A DNA stretch of 37,434 nucleotides from Bacteroidota bacterium. GTDB lineage: Bacteria > Bacteroidota > Bacteroidia > Bacteroidales > WCHB1-69. Where the stretch lies: the NCBI GenBank assembly GCA_009786185.1, contig WQTS01000122.1, forward strand, positions 1 through 37,434, in the 5' to 3' direction. The notes under the pieces were generated by a model. That model was not told the origin of the DNA. It was given only the letters and a program-made list of their open reading frames with translations, and searched no databases. This document shows, one piece after another, positions 8,919-17,929 of this stretch. Within the stretch, counting starts at the first letter, position 1, and the number at the start of each line of letters is the position of its first letter. Position numbers and translations under genes: made by a program.

Positions 8919-9386
8919 TCATATACAAACCGTCTGCATATATTGCACGGCTTCAATTTTAATGGTATATATCTGTTCTATATAGTAAAGTTGTTTTTGG
9001 ATGGGCAACATCGCAAGTTCTTCTGCAGGGAGGCTGGTTTTTTGAATTTCCGCAAGCTCTTTTTGCATTTTTGTATAACATGCCATATTTCTTATTTCTT
9101 CAATTTCGGCGTCCAATTTGGTTTGGTAAAATTTGATAACCTCTTGCACTTCTTCCGTAAACGGCGATTCGGCTACGTAATCATTTTTTAGACCAACAAA
9201 AAAATAGAGTGGCAGCGCAACAAGCAACACCAAAGAAGCAGCTATGGAAATGTAGCGGATTTGTTTTCTGCGTTTTAGTTTTTTATTTTGAAGAAAAAGT
9301 TTGGCGAGGAAACGGTCTTCGTGTGCGGTAGGCGGTACGAGGTATGAGGTATGAGGTAAGCGGTGTGGGGTTTTTGAATTATTCAT
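8919..9386 (-). CDS. small single-span membrane protein, probable anti-sigma factor
   Basis: 155 residues with one membrane helix at about 48-68 (SIAASLVLLVALPLYFFVGL) preceded by a basic stretch (KKLKRRKQIR) and followed by a mostly helical C-terminal part. It lies directly behind an ECF sigma gene, where anti-sigma factors are found; no zinc-binding HxxxCxxC motif is present, so the call rests on context and topology. Residues about 5-20 (starting TPHRLPHTSY) are encoded by a TACCTCA-type heptamer tract, so part of the N-terminus is repeat-derived. Confidence 0.6.
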   Translation of the reverse strand: MNNSKTPHRLPHTSYLVPPTAHEDRFLAKLFLQNKKLKRRKQIRYISIAASLVLLVALPLYFFVGLKNDYVAESPFTEEVQEVIKFYQTKLDAEIEEIRNMACYTKMQKELAEIQKTSLPAEELAMLPIQKQLYYIEQIYTIKIEAVQYMQTVCI

Positions 9387-9535
9387 TTTGCTTAATATTT
9401 TTATATAGTTATTTTTAGCTTTTCAACACAGAACCACAGAGGACACAAAATTTCACAGAAAAAAACCATCTCCCACCACATACCTCATACCTCATACCGC
9501 CTACCTCATACCACCTACCACACTCCGCCTATTTC
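9325..9535. repeat. inverted heptanucleotide arms between sigma and membrane gene
   Basis: Left arm 9325-9373 (GAGGTAT-type units), right arm 9465-9535 (ATACCTC-type units), complementary and about 90 nt apart. The left arm lies inside the start of the membrane-protein gene, the right arm covers the end of the sigma gene (last codons and TAG stop). The spacer also has a degenerate CACAGAG-type repeat at about 9425-9460. Confidence 0.75.
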
Positions 9536-10063
9536 ATCCCGCAACTTCTGCACTCCCCTTACATACTGCGAGCGCGCCGTGGAGGCAGTGATATTCAGCT
9601 TCTTTCCTATTTCATCGAATGGCATCTCTTCAAAAATACGCAATGTCATTACCATTCTGTAGCCGTCGGGCAGTGTGTTTAAGTGTTGCAAAGCGGTTTC
9701 TATCAATTTTTCATCGTTTTCTATATCTTGTTCTTCTTCTATTATTTCCGGAAATGCTTCGTCTTCTATAAATACGATGTTTTTCTTTTTTCTGAGTGCG
9801 TCAATAGATTGATTTATAGCGATTTTATTGAGTAGTTTTTGCATCGAATTTTTATCTCCTCTAAAAGAGCCGATATTTTGAAGTATCTTTAACATCGTGT
9901 CTTGCATAATTTCTTCGGCGTGTTCGGCATCTTTCAACAGCGCGTAACTTCGTTGAAACACTTGTTCGTAAAACATTCCGTAAAATGCCATTTGCGCCTG
10001 CGGTTGCAGTTTTTTACATTGGGCTATGATCAATTCAAATGGCATTTTACGGCGGTTATACAT
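9515..10063 (-). CDS. ECF RNA polymerase sigma factor
   Basis: 182 residues. Region 2 at about 25-90 (MFYEQVFQRSYALLKDAEHAEEIMQDTMLKILQNIGSFRG) and region 4 at about 125-178 (LPDGYRMVMTLRIFEEMPFDEIGKKLNITASTARSQYVRGVQKL, a helix-turn-helix). Typical ECF sigma length, no extra domains. First gene of the four-gene minus-strand operon leading to the GIN and DUF4097 proteins, which are likely regulon members or sensors. A second ATG, at residue 7 (MPFEL), is an equally possible start. The last residues (GGVW) and the stop fall inside a heptamer tract. Confidence 0.92.
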   Translation of the reverse strand: MYNRRKMPFELIIAQCKKLQPQAQMAFYGMFYEQVFQRSYALLKDAEHAEEIMQDTMLKILQNIGSFRGDKNSMQKLLNKIAINQSIDALRKKKNIVFIEDEAFPEIIEEEQDIENDEKLIETALQHLNTLPDGYRMVMTLRIFEEMPFDEIGKKLNITASTARSQYVRGVQKLRDEIGGVW

Positions 10064-10347
10064 TTATAAAACGTAAGAATTGTAAAAATGCTGCATAAAT
10101 AAAAAATAATTTTTATTATCTAAGCATTTCAGATTCCCTCGCATAGTTTGAATTTAAAAAGCCCTTTTATAAGATTTTTTGTACATTTCATCGAAAAAAA
10201 AGCACAAATTGAAGAAAAATGCAAATTTTTCTCATATTTAATGCGCTGATTAATAAGAAAATAATTTATTAGAATTAATTTCAAAATGAAAACTTTTATA
10301 TTTTCGCCGCGTTAAATCAATTATAAATTTTAATCACAGAGAAAAGA
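10064..10347. promoter_or_regulatory. divergent intergenic region
   Basis: 284 bp of AT-rich DNA between the sigma gene (-) and the nuclease-like gene (+). A TATTTTCG box at 10299-10306 is a one-mismatch -7 element for the + gene. No clear box was found for the sigma gene, and no RNA gene or repeat. Confidence 0.4.
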
Positions 10348-10905
10348 ATGAACACATTCCCAAGTTTTCCACATGCTACGCCCGAAAGTGTTTGGGCAGC
10401 CTTACAAGAAACCGATCGTATCTTAACCGAAAAATTTGCCAAAACCGAAAAGCTAATAGAGGAAAATGCGAAAGAAATGCGAAAGTTAGCAGGCGCTTGG
10501 TCATATAATCATGGCTCGTTTGCTGAAGAATATTTCTTTAATTCTTTTAAAAAAGGTCACTGCAACTTTTTCGGTGAAGAGTTCGACGAAATCGAAAAGA
10601 ATGTTAAAGGTATAAAAAAAGAATTCAAAGATGAATACGATATTTTACTCATCAACGGGAAATCTATAGGGATTATCGAAGTTAAATACAAAGCTCACGA
10701 GAACGATGTTCCTAATGTTTTAAGAAAAGCTCAAACTTTTAGAGTTAATTTTCCTGAATATAAAAATCATCAGGTTTATTTGGGCTTGGCTACTATGGCG
10801 TTTTATCCCGAATTAGAACAGGAATGTATTCATCAAGGTATTGCCGTTATCAAGCAAGTGGGCGATGCGGTGGTAATGAATGATGCACATTTGAAAGTGT
10901 TTTGA
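10348..10905 (+). CDS. PD-(D/E)XK nuclease-like protein with N-terminal coiled coil
   Basis: 185 residues. Residues 12-50 are a charged helix (ETDRILTEKFAKTEKLIEEN), as in the small 'DUF3782-like' proteins. The C-terminal half has the PD-(D/E)XK pattern: E60/E61, D98 in DEYDILLINGKSIGIIEVKY, then E111-V-K113 (E-x-K). These proteins are common and often multicopy in Bacteroidetes, cyanobacteria and Chloroflexi; their biological role is not established. Single gene between divergent and convergent neighbours; ends 2 nt before the end of the ABC permease. Confidence 0.7.
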   Translation: MNTFPSFPHATPESVWAALQETDRILTEKFAKTEKLIEENAKEMRKLAGAWSYNHGSFAEEYFFNSFKKGHCNFFGEEFDEIEKNVKGIKKEFKDEYDILLINGKSIGIIEVKYKAHENDVPNVLRKAQTFRVNFPEYKNHQVYLGLATMAFYPELEQECIHQGIAVIKQVGDAVVMNDAHLKVF

Positions 10906-10906
10906 A

Positions 10907-12148
10907 TTACTCATACCGTAACGCCTCAATCGGCTTGATCTTCACCGCTTTGCGAGCGGGAAAATAACCGGCTAACACGCCTGCGATAATAAGAACAACG
11001 GTAGATGCCACAGCAATTCCTAAGTTAACAGTAGGATTGGCGAAAACCTGAAAATTGGCATCGCTTCCCATAGCGGCTTTGACCATCACATAATTAATAA
11101 GTTCTGTAACACCAATACCGGCAACCATACCGATATAGCCAAACAATGCAGTAATGCAAAGCGCTTCGAGCACAATTTGACGCAATATTACACCGGGCTT
11201 TGCGCCCAGCGCTTTTTGGATACCAAACTCTTTGGTGCGTTCGCGTACCGTAATCAGCATAATATTACCAACGCCCACAATGCCGGCGATGAGTGTGCCT
11301 ATCCCGATAATCCACACAAAAATGGTAATGGCATTAAAAATTTGCATGGTTTGCATATATTGCTCCAACGTATTCCAAATATAGAGCGCATGACGATCTT
11401 CCGGATCAAACCCATGTTTTCTACTCATGCGTTGGCGCAAATTTTTGTTAAAAACGTCATTGGCTTCCACAGTTTCCAATCCTTTTACCGTAAAAGTGAA
11501 CATGCTTAATTTTCCGGAAGGGTTAAAAATGGCCATCAATGTAGAAAACGGAATATAGAGGTGATTTGCCCAGTTCGCTCCTCTTGCTTTATAAGTACCT
11601 ATCACTGTAAAAGCGATACCGTTATAAATGATTTGTTTTCCCAACGGATCTTCATGATCAAACAATACCAAAGCATCTTTATGGGCAATGACCGCCACTT
11701 TTCTTTTTTCCTTCATGTCAAGCTCATTAATAAATCTACCGGAAAGCATTTCAACATAATTAAAATCTCGATATTGAGGAACTACTGCTCTAAAATTAAC
11801 TTCAACATTTCTCTTTTTGAAAGAAACTTTTGCCCAAGTACCCCATTCAGGAATAATATCTGCTACTTCTATTAAACTATTTAGCATGGCGGAATCTGTT
11901 GCATCAAATGGCACAAATTGCCACATTTGTTTACCCGCAACAGGTTTGGAGATGCTTCCTGCTTGCATGGTTATTTTATTGGTAGATTGCGTTTTAAAAT
12001 TCGAGATAACCCCATTTTTTAAACCGTTTCCCGCACCCAACAAAATCATCAGCATGAAGATGCCCCATGCAATAGAGAAACCTGTCAAAAAAGTTCGCAA
12101 CTTATTTCGACGCAAGGTGATTCCGATTTCTCTAAATAGTTCGATCAT
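10907..12148 (-). CDS. ABC transporter permease, MacB/FtsX type
   Basis: 413 residues. N-terminal membrane helix (about 19-40), a periplasmic MacB-PCD domain (about 45-270), then three helices (about 275-300, 325-350, 375-400) forming the FtsX domain, with the conserved VRERTKEFGIQKALGA motif and the C-terminal PARKAVKIKPIEALRYE. MacB-type permeases do not move substrate through the membrane but transmit ATPase motion to periplasmic partners. It is paired with the ATPase gene just upstream (12257-12913); no membrane-fusion or TolC-like gene is adjacent, so the substrate is open. Confidence 0.92.
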   Translation of the reverse strand: MIELFREIGITLRRNKLRTFLTGFSIAWGIFMLMILLGAGNGLKNGVISNFKTQSTNKITMQAGSISKPVAGKQMWQFVPFDATDSAMLNSLIEVADIIPEWGTWAKVSFKKRNVEVNFRAVVPQYRDFNYVEMLSGRFINELDMKEKRKVAVIAHKDALVLFDHEDPLGKQIIYNGIAFTVIGTYKARGANWANHLYIPFSTLMAIFNPSGKLSMFTFTVKGLETVEANDVFNKNLRQRMSRKHGFDPEDRHALYIWNTLEQYMQTMQIFNAITIFVWIIGIGTLIAGIVGVGNIMLITVRERTKEFGIQKALGAKPGVILRQIVLEALCITALFGYIGMVAGIGVTELINYVMVKAAMGSDANFQVFANPTVNLGIAVASTVVLIIAGVLAGYFPARKAVKIKPIEALRYE

Positions 12149-12151
12149 TTT

Positions 12152-12257
12152 TTATGATTTAAAAATTTATGATTTAAAGATTTAAAATTCTATGGTATAA
12201 TGTAATGTTTTTTGAATTTTTAAATTTTGAATTTTTAAATTTTAAATCTTTAAATTC
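12152..12257. repeat. AT-rich heptamer/octamer inverted arms between ABC genes
   Basis: Left arm about 12155-12192 (GATTTAAA-type units), right arm about 12214-12257 (AATTTTTAAA and AAATCTTTAAA units), roughly complementary with a short spacer. On the coding strand it begins at the TAG stop of the ATPase gene (GATTAGAATTTAAAG) and ends about 7 nt before the permease ATG. Confidence 0.65.
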
Positions 12258-12913
12258 TAATCAATAACCCCATCCTTTATCCGTATAATTCTATCAGTGG
12301 CATCTGCTACAAATTGCTCGTGAGTTACAATAATAATCGTCATGCCGGTTTGGTTTACTTCTTTCAGCAAGTCGATTACTTCAAATGAGGTTTTGCTGTC
12401 TAAGGCACCGGTGGGTTCGTCGGCGAGAATCAGTTTGGGTTCGGTGATGAGTGCGCGGGCGATGGCTACACGCTGTTTTTGCCCGCCGCTCAGTTGGTTG
12501 GGAAAATGGTGCGACCAAGGACCTAATCCCAATTTTTCCAAATATTCCATTGCCAATTTGTTTCTCTTTTTGCGTGAAATATTTCTGTAAAAAAGAGGTA
12601 AAGCTACATTTTCTAACGCCGTTTTATAACCGATGAGGTTAAAATTTTGAAAAACAAAACCAATATACTTGTTTCGGAACTCCGCCGCTTTGGTTTCCGA
12701 TAGATTTTTTATTAAGGTTTTGTCTAAATAATATTCACCTTGGTCGTAGTTATCTAAAATTCCTAAAATGTTAAGTAACGTTGATTTACCCGATCCGGAG
12801 GCGCCCATAATAGAGATCATTTCTCCATCTTCCACGTTCATAGTAACGCCTTTGAGCACATGTAACGGCGCTGCTCCGAAATAGGTTTTGTGAATATTGT
12901 TGAGTGTAATCAT
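12257..12913 (-). CDS. ABC transporter ATP-binding protein, MacB/LolD type
   Basis: 218 residues. Walker [10 protein letters not shown] at 37-45, Q-loop in VFQNFNLI, signature [15 protein letters not shown], Walker [13 protein letters not shown] and the switch His in IIIVTHEQ. Length and sequence fit the MacB/LolD family that pairs with FtsX-type permeases, and such a permease follows 108 nt downstream across a repeat. It lies 23 nt downstream of gap on the same strand; whether the two share a transcript is unclear. Confidence 0.94.
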   Translation of the reverse strand: MITLNNIHKTYFGAAPLHVLKGVTMNVEDGEMISIMGASGSGKSTLLNILGILDNYDQGEYYLDKTLIKNLSETKAAEFRNKYIGFVFQNFNLIGYKTALENVALPLFYRNISRKKRNKLAMEYLEKLGLGPWSHHFPNQLSGGQKQRVAIARALITEPKLILADEPTGALDSKTSFEVIDLLKEVNQTGMTIIIVTHEQFVADATDRIIRIKDGVID

Positions 12914-12936
12914 ATGTGTGGAAAATAAACTTAATG

Positions 12937-13959
<1,023 letters not shown>

Positions 13960-13985
13960 TTAATAATTTTGTTTGTATAATTTGG

Positions 13986-13993
13986 CAAAGATA
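13986..13993 (-). promoter_or_regulatory. -7 promoter box of gap
   Basis: Minus-strand TATCTTTG, exact TAnnTTTG match, 44 nt before the gap start. The -33 region runs into a heptamer tract (14005-14032) and has no clear TTTG. Confidence 0.55.
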
Positions 13994-14004
13994 TTATTTT
14001 TTGC

Positions 14005-14032
14005 AAGTGACAGATGACAAGTGACAGGTGGC
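14005..14032. repeat. short heptanucleotide tract
   Basis: Four units on a 7-bp period (AAGTGAC, AGATGAC, AAGTGAC, AGGTGGC) between the divergent gap and rhomboid promoters. Confidence 0.65.
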
Positions 14033-14042
14033 GAAGATTATT

Positions 14043-14050
14043 TATTTTTG
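14043..14050 (+). promoter_or_regulatory. -7 promoter box of the rhomboid gene
   Basis: TATTTTTG, exact consensus. It lies 15 nt before the ATG at 14066 and after the in-frame ATG at 14021, so it decides the start of the rhomboid protein. Confidence 0.6.
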
Positions 14051-14065
14051 CGGAAATTTTTCTCC

Positions 14066-14701
14066 ATGCAAGCTACCCAAGAAACCGAATTTGAAAAAAA
14101 ACTTTTTTCCCATTCCATTTTAAAATCCGTCATTATTGTTTCCGTATTATGGGTTATTTTCCTCATCAACGATAGCTTTGGATTGCATTGGAGAGACTAT
14201 GGATTGATGCCCGGAAACATACGAGGATTATCCGGCATTTTCACGATGCCGTTTTTACATGGCGATATTTCGCATTTATTTTCAAATACCGTACCTTTAT
14301 TGGTGTTGCTATTTTCTATTTTTTACTTTTTCCCTAAAAAAGCGGTGTTAATTTTAATGATGACCTACTTTATGTCGGGGGTTCTTACGTGGATCATTGG
14401 CACACGAGGCGTTCATATTGGTGCAAGCGGCATTGTTTACGCGTTGGCATTTTTTTTGGTTACCATTTCTATTTTAAAACGAGAAACAAAATTAATGGCA
14501 TACTCGCTCATTATCATTTTCTTATATGGAAGCATTATATGGGGCTTTTTTCCGCAATTGTTTCCTGATAAACACATCTCTTGGGAAGGACACTTAGCCG
14601 GCGCCATTACCGGAATTGTACTTGCTTTTTTTTATAGAAATGAAGGACCTGTGAAGAAGGTTTACTTTGAGGATGAAGAAGAAGAAGATGAACAGGTATA
14701 A
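14066..14701 (+). CDS. rhomboid family intramembrane serine protease
   Basis: 211 residues from the chosen start; an ATG 45 nt upstream is rejected because a promoter box lies between. Rhomboids cut membrane proteins within the bilayer. About six membrane helices; HGDISHLFSNT in helix 2 supplies the oxyanion-side His/Asn, the catalytic Ser is in GASG (S121), and the catalytic His is in WEGHLAGAITG (H176). The tail after the last helix is highly acidic (EDEEEEDEQV). All catalytic residues are present, so an active protease is expected; the substrate is unknown. Confidence 0.93.
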   Translation: MQATQETEFEKKLFSHSILKSVIIVSVLWVIFLINDSFGLHWRDYGLMPGNIRGLSGIFTMPFLHGDISHLFSNTVPLLVLLFSIFYFFPKKAVLILMMTYFMSGVLTWIIGTRGVHIGASGIVYALAFFLVTISILKRETKLMAYSLIIIFLYGSIIWGFFPQLFPDKHISWEGHLAGAITGIVLAFFYRNEGPVKKVYFEDEEEEDEQV

Positions 14702-14720
14702 GGTGCTATCACTAAAAACA

Positions 14721-14728
14721 TATCTTTG
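14721..14728 (+). promoter_or_regulatory. orphan -7-like box
   Basis: TATCTTTG on the plus strand just after the rhomboid stop, followed only by non-coding DNA up to the convergent LytTR gene. No -33 element is evident; it may be chance. Confidence 0.25.
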
Positions 14729-14848
14729 CAGCGTCAAAACTTTATAATTTTACAGAGTTTCGCTGTTAACAAAATAGCCAAACTATATTCAAAATAAATG
14801 TAATAGATTGGTTATTAAATGAACTGAAATGAGTTAGAAAAGAGTATG

Positions 14849-15223
14849 TTAACTTAAATACGATGTTTTATTTCCCAATTTAAAAAGTTGTTTATTTAAA
14901 AAGCCCAAACGCCTTTTCGAAACATTCAGCACAATATCTTCAAGGCATACAATTCTTTTGCCCCGAATTGTATTTGTTCCTGTAATATATTTTCCATTAA
15001 CGATAGTATTTCTACTAATACGAATAAAACCCATTTCGTACAAATCCTCTTCAAATGATTTAAGTGATTTTACTTCATCCACTTTTCTTTCATCGTTTAA
15101 AAATATTGTAGCTAAATGCCCATGGCACTGAATGTACATAATGCTTTCAATATGAACACATATTTTTTGATATCCTTTGGTGGTAAGTTTTTTTCCTATT
15201 TGGCTGCTGTAGTCTATTCCCAT
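14849..15223 (-). CDS. stand-alone LytTR DNA-binding regulator
   Basis: 124 residues, almost entirely a LytTR domain (about 20-115): VHIESIMYIQCHGHLATIFL, KSLKSFEEDLYEMGFIRISR, NTIVNGKYITG and IVLNVSKRRLGFLNKQL. No receiver or membrane domain, so an orphan regulator. LytTR domains bind direct repeats of about 9 bp spaced by two helical turns; four such repeats lie before the secreted-protein operon at 22663, which ends just upstream of this gene (inference). Its own leader contains a long hairpin and an intrinsic terminator (15254-15400), so its expression may be controlled by attenuation. Confidence 0.85.
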   Translation of the reverse strand: MGIDYSSQIGKKLTTKGYQKICVHIESIMYIQCHGHLATIFLNDERKVDEVKSLKSFEEDLYEMGFIRISRNTIVNGKYITGTNTIRGKRIVCLEDIVLNVSKRRLGFLNKQLFKLGNKTSYLS

Positions 15224-15253
15224 AATTTTTGTTCTGTTTAGTGTTTTTTAGGT

Positions 15254-15285
15254 AATAAAAAAAGCGTGATACTCAACATATCCGC
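15254..15285 (-). terminator. intrinsic terminator after the candidate RNA
   Basis: On the minus strand a 7-bp stem with one bulged A (GCGGATA / TATCACGC) and a 7-nt loop (TGTTGAG) is followed by TTTTTTTATT. It is 31 nt before the LytTR start codon. Confidence 0.7.
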
Positions 15286-15400
15286 TCTCTTAGGTGTTTG
15301 ACGAAACCTGATTACACAAATAAGTTAAGTTCACGCTAACACGCGAACATTAAACTTATCCTTTGTAATCTAATCTTAAAATCGTCAAACTTAAAGAGAG
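15286..15400 (-). ncRNA. candidate rod-shaped structured RNA
   Basis: A 115-nt imperfect inverted repeat. Paired blocks from the outside: CTCTCTT/AAGAGAG, GTTTGACGA/TCGTCAAAC, GATTACA/TGTAATC, ATAAGTT/AACTTAT, GTTCGCG/CGTGAAC, with terminal loop TGTTAG and an asymmetric internal loop of about 11 and 6 nt. A -7-like box (TATCTTTC, 15400-15407, last base off consensus) abuts the 5' end and an intrinsic terminator follows the 3' end. It could be an independent small RNA, a leader of the LytTR gene, or a palindromic DNA element. 6S RNA was considered; this is shorter than known 6S RNAs. Confidence 0.5.
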
Positions 15401-15804
15401 AAAGATATAGACCTAATGTTTTTTATAACTATCTAACTGTTTTTTACTTCATTAAAATTATTTTTGATTAAAATTTGGGTGCGAAAATAGGGAAATATTA
15501 TTATGAAATTATTTGCTGCTTGGGATTCCGAGCGTAGCGAAGAATCTCATACAAATTACCGTTGATTTTAATGGTTGCACAACCCCTGAAAGGGGTAAAT
15601 CAATAGCGTAGGGCATCGCCCTACGGAAAATGCAATCGCCAAATCTATCAGGCTGGAAGCCTGACATCTAAATGATTACGCCCTTTCAGGGCTCTTTTAA
15701 CTATTGTATCACTCTCTCGTAGGGCGATGCCCTACGCTATTGATTACAAGGCTTTCAGCCTTAACTATAGTTGTGTAATAGGAACTGAAGCCAACGGTAT
15801 GGCT
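15401..15804. repeat. intergenic cluster of nested palindromes
   Basis: Gene-free region. GATTC...GAATC element at 15524-15546; AACCCCTGAAAGGGGT at 15581-15596; two exact inverted copies of a 28-bp sequence at 15598-15625 and 15718-15745, each containing the palindrome CGTAGGGC/GCCCTACG; TCAGGCTGGAAGCCTGA at 15648-15664; GCCCTTTCAGGGC at 15680-15692; AAGGCTTTCAGCCTT at 15748-15762. The whole looks like a REP-type cluster and lies between the secreted operon's last gene (GH16) and the LytTR leader. Confidence 0.75.
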
Positions 15805-17037
15805 CTAAGGCGCAATACTTATTTTTACATTTGTACCCGCTGCTGCACGAAAACCGGATTTAATACTTATTTTTTCACCGGCTGTAATTGCAACGGTAGC
15901 TGAATTTAAAATCTCTATATCTTCGACATGTAGAACATCACAACCGGTAACTGTTGCATTCGACGTTATAGTTTGATCTGTAAAATAATTTACACAATAA
16001 TTATTATTATCATTGCAAGGGGTAGCATCCAAGTATAATTCTCTTCCTGTCTGCACCTCAAAACCCGGCTTCAATTCTATAAAATCGGTGGCACGTAAAG
16101 AGATATTGCTTCCCACCGGTATGGTAGTGGCATTGCTCATAGTGATTGATTTTTTAACGGCATAATAATACGTGTTAAAGTTCGGAATTTCATTAACCAC
16201 TGTATATTTATCACATTTTAACCGATACACATTTGCTTGGTCAATATACATATAATTAGGAAATTTAGTATTAGACGTTATAGGATTATCCACTTGCGAA
16301 TCAGGAGCTAAGGCAATATTTATAATTATGTACATTGGGTTTTGTATGCCTATCCCTTCCATATTATTAACCATTTGCCTAACCGGTTTGCGATCTACAT
16401 ACCAGGTTATTTTTCTGCTATCCCATTCCAAACCGTACCAATGATAACCGGTGGAGTAATTAGAAACATGTAATCCTATTTCAGATTTGTCATCTATACC
16501 TGCCGGACATGTGAACCCCCAATGGGCTCTACTTTCAACAGTATTTGGCCTGCTGCCATAGGCTTCAAAAATATCTATTTCGTTATACCAACAATTATTC
16601 GTTGCAAAATCGTCTTTATGATACCAAAGCCAAAAAGCGGGAAAATAACCGGTAGTTCCCGGTAGTTGAGCATAGATTTCAAAATATCCATATCCATATC
16701 TTATATTAGAAACTATCTCACCTGCAGTATAACTATGTATACCTCCGTACTTACAGCTACCACTTAGAGGTATACAGGGCGGCGAATTTTGTTTTTGTGT
16801 TCGCAACACAAGTTTGTTATTCTCAATATATACATTATCATAAGTTCTAAAAGTTGTTCCTTCATTTGCTTCTCCGGCGCTATGAGCGCCATACGCTTCG
16901 TGCCAACGTTTTGTGTTAAACGTACTAAAATTATCTTCAAAAACCGGTTCCCAATTTTTATCTTGTAATGGATGTTGACCAGAGACAGGAAAAATAAACA
17001 ATCCAGCCAAAACGATTATAATAATTTCTTTTTTCAT
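15805..17037 (-). CDS. secreted GH16 family glycoside hydrolase (endo-beta-glucanase type)
   Basis: 410 residues. Signal peptide 1-20 (IIIIVLAGLFIFPVSG). GH16 catalytic domain at about 26-275 with substrate-cleft GYGYFEIYAQLPGTTGYFPA, the active-site motif E153-I-D-I-F-E158 (nucleophile and acid/base) and WHWYGLEW-like WYGLEWDSRKITWYVD. GH16 enzymes cut beta-1,3 or mixed-linked glucans and related galactans; laminarin-type activity is a guess. Two 3-coathanger-stack modules follow (about 295-345, LRATDFIELKPGFEVQTG; and about 365-410, ITAGEKISIKSGFRAAAG). No type IX sorting domain is seen at the end. Last gene of a long minus-strand operon of exported proteins, 2 nt after the previous stop. 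Confidence 0.9.
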   Translation of the reverse strand: MKKEIIIIVLAGLFIFPVSGQHPLQDKNWEPVFEDNFSTFNTKRWHEAYGAHSAGEANEGTTFRTYDNVYIENNKLVLRTQKQNSPPCIPLSGSCKYGGIHSYTAGEIVSNIRYGYGYFEIYAQLPGTTGYFPAFWLWYHKDDFATNNCWYNEIDIFEAYGSRPNTVESRAHWGFTCPAGIDDKSEIGLHVSNYSTGYHWYGLEWDSRKITWYVDRKPVRQMVNNMEGIGIQNPMYIIINIALAPDSQVDNPITSNTKFPNYMYIDQANVYRLKCDKYTVVNEIPNFNTYYYAVKKSITMSNATTIPVGSNISLRATDFIELKPGFEVQTGRELYLDATPCNDNNNYCVNYFTDQTITSNATVTGCDVLHVEDIEILNSATVAITAGEKISIKSGFRAAAGTNVKISIAP

Positions 17038-17039
17038 TA

Positions 17040-17489
17040 TTATTTACTTTTAAGTTTTTTGCCTTTGAAATGCGATACAGAAGAACTTCCTTGTGAATAT
17101 GGGTGTCGCTGAAACATATAGAGACTGTCGCCAATAAAACTGCCTTCAATTCCAATACCTTTGCCATCATAATTAATAAATGCTCCATCACTACTTACTT
17201 CGGCTTCATACTCTCTCTCGTTTCTATTGTTAAAAAAATTAACCAAAATATTTCCTTTTGCAGTCACTGCTACGTTGACTTGATACACTATCGTACCTGA
17301 TGTTTGATGCCCTGTAGGACCTGTCGAATAACTATATATTTCTTCACATTCGTAAGTTCCTACCCATTTTTTTATATAAGGTTTAGGGTATTTTTCACAA
17401 GAAACTGTTCCCAATAAAATAATTCCCAAAAAAAGAGTTAACAGCAATTTGTTTTTTATATTCCATCGTTTATGTTTAGTTTTTTTCAT
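17040..17489 (-). CDS. small lipoprotein, paralogue 1
   Basis: 149 residues, unrecognised family. Lipoprotein signal with lipobox ending GTVSC (Cys about 31), then KYPKPYIKKWVGTYECE, nearly the same as the next gene. The rest is beta-rich and ends in FKGKKLKSK. It overlaps the upstream paralogue by an ATGA start/stop, so the two are translationally coupled. Together with 17486-17929 and 17926-18345 it forms a tandem family with a shared WVG(T/K)Y motif after the lipid anchor; a ligand-binding or accessory role beside the GH16 enzyme is possible but unsupported. Confidence 0.7.
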   Translation of the reverse strand: MKKTKHKRWNIKNKLLLTLFLGIILLGTVSCEKYPKPYIKKWVGTYECEEIYSYSTGPTGHQTSGTIVYQVNVAVTAKGNILVNFFNNRNEREYEAEVSSDGAFINYDGKGIGIEGSFIGDSLYMFQRHPYSQGSSSVSHFKGKKLKSK

Positions 17490-17929
17490 AATTTTTTCTT
17501 TTGTTTTTTACCTTTGTAATTAATAAACATAGTATTATTAGGAGACCAATCAGTATAACTTATGTAAAGGCTATCTTTATAAAAAGCGCCTTCAATCATA
17601 GGTCTTACACTTTCGTGGACGTTACTAAAACTTCCGTCTTTATTTACTTTTACACTTTGTCTAACCCCAACTTTGTATCCGCCGATGACTTCAAGACCCC
17701 TTTCTTCAATGTGGAGTGTAGATTCTCCTTTTGCCGTTACATCTACTATCACTTTTTCACTTTCGTAATCATCACGTTTCCTCTCACATTCGTAAGTTCC
17801 TACCCATTTTTTCAAATAAGGTTTGGGATATTTTTCACAAGAAATTGCTCCCAATAAAATAATCCCCAAAAAAAGGATTAACAGCCATCTGTTTTTTATA
17901 TTCCATCGTTTGTGTTTAATTTCTTTCAT
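17486..17929 (-). CDS. small lipoprotein, paralogue 2
   Basis: 147 residues. Nearly identical to paralogue 1 in the first 50 residues (HKRWNIKN, LFLGIILLG, SCEKYPKPY, KKWVGTYECE), then diverged. Lipobox GAISC. ATGA overlaps on both sides couple it to its neighbours. The DNA just before its start (cataattttttcttttg on the plus strand) is repeated before paralogue 1, showing that the unit arose by tandem duplication. Function unknown. Confidence 0.7.
   Translation of the reverse strand: MKEIKHKRWNIKNRWLLILFLGIILLGAISCEKYPKPYLKKWVGTYECERKRDDYESEKVIVDVTAKGESTLHIEERGLEVIGGYKVGVRQSVKVNKDGSFSNVHESVRPMIEGAFYKDSLYISYTDWSPNNTMFINYKGKKQKKKL

Noticed and set aside
8893..8928. Longer start of the GIN-domain protein at 8928
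   Set aside because: It would overlap the preceding gene and put polar residues ahead of the signal; the ATG at 8892 has the usual ACATTATG context.
14021..14065. Longer N-terminus for the rhomboid protease
   Set aside because: The extra codons overlap the heptamer tract and a -7 box (14043-14050) that would lie inside the gene.
15286..15400. Integron attC site or invertible promoter
   Set aside because: No integrase or invertase gene nearby and no convincing GTTRRRY/RYYYAAC ends; the whole segment is self-complementary, so inversion would change little.
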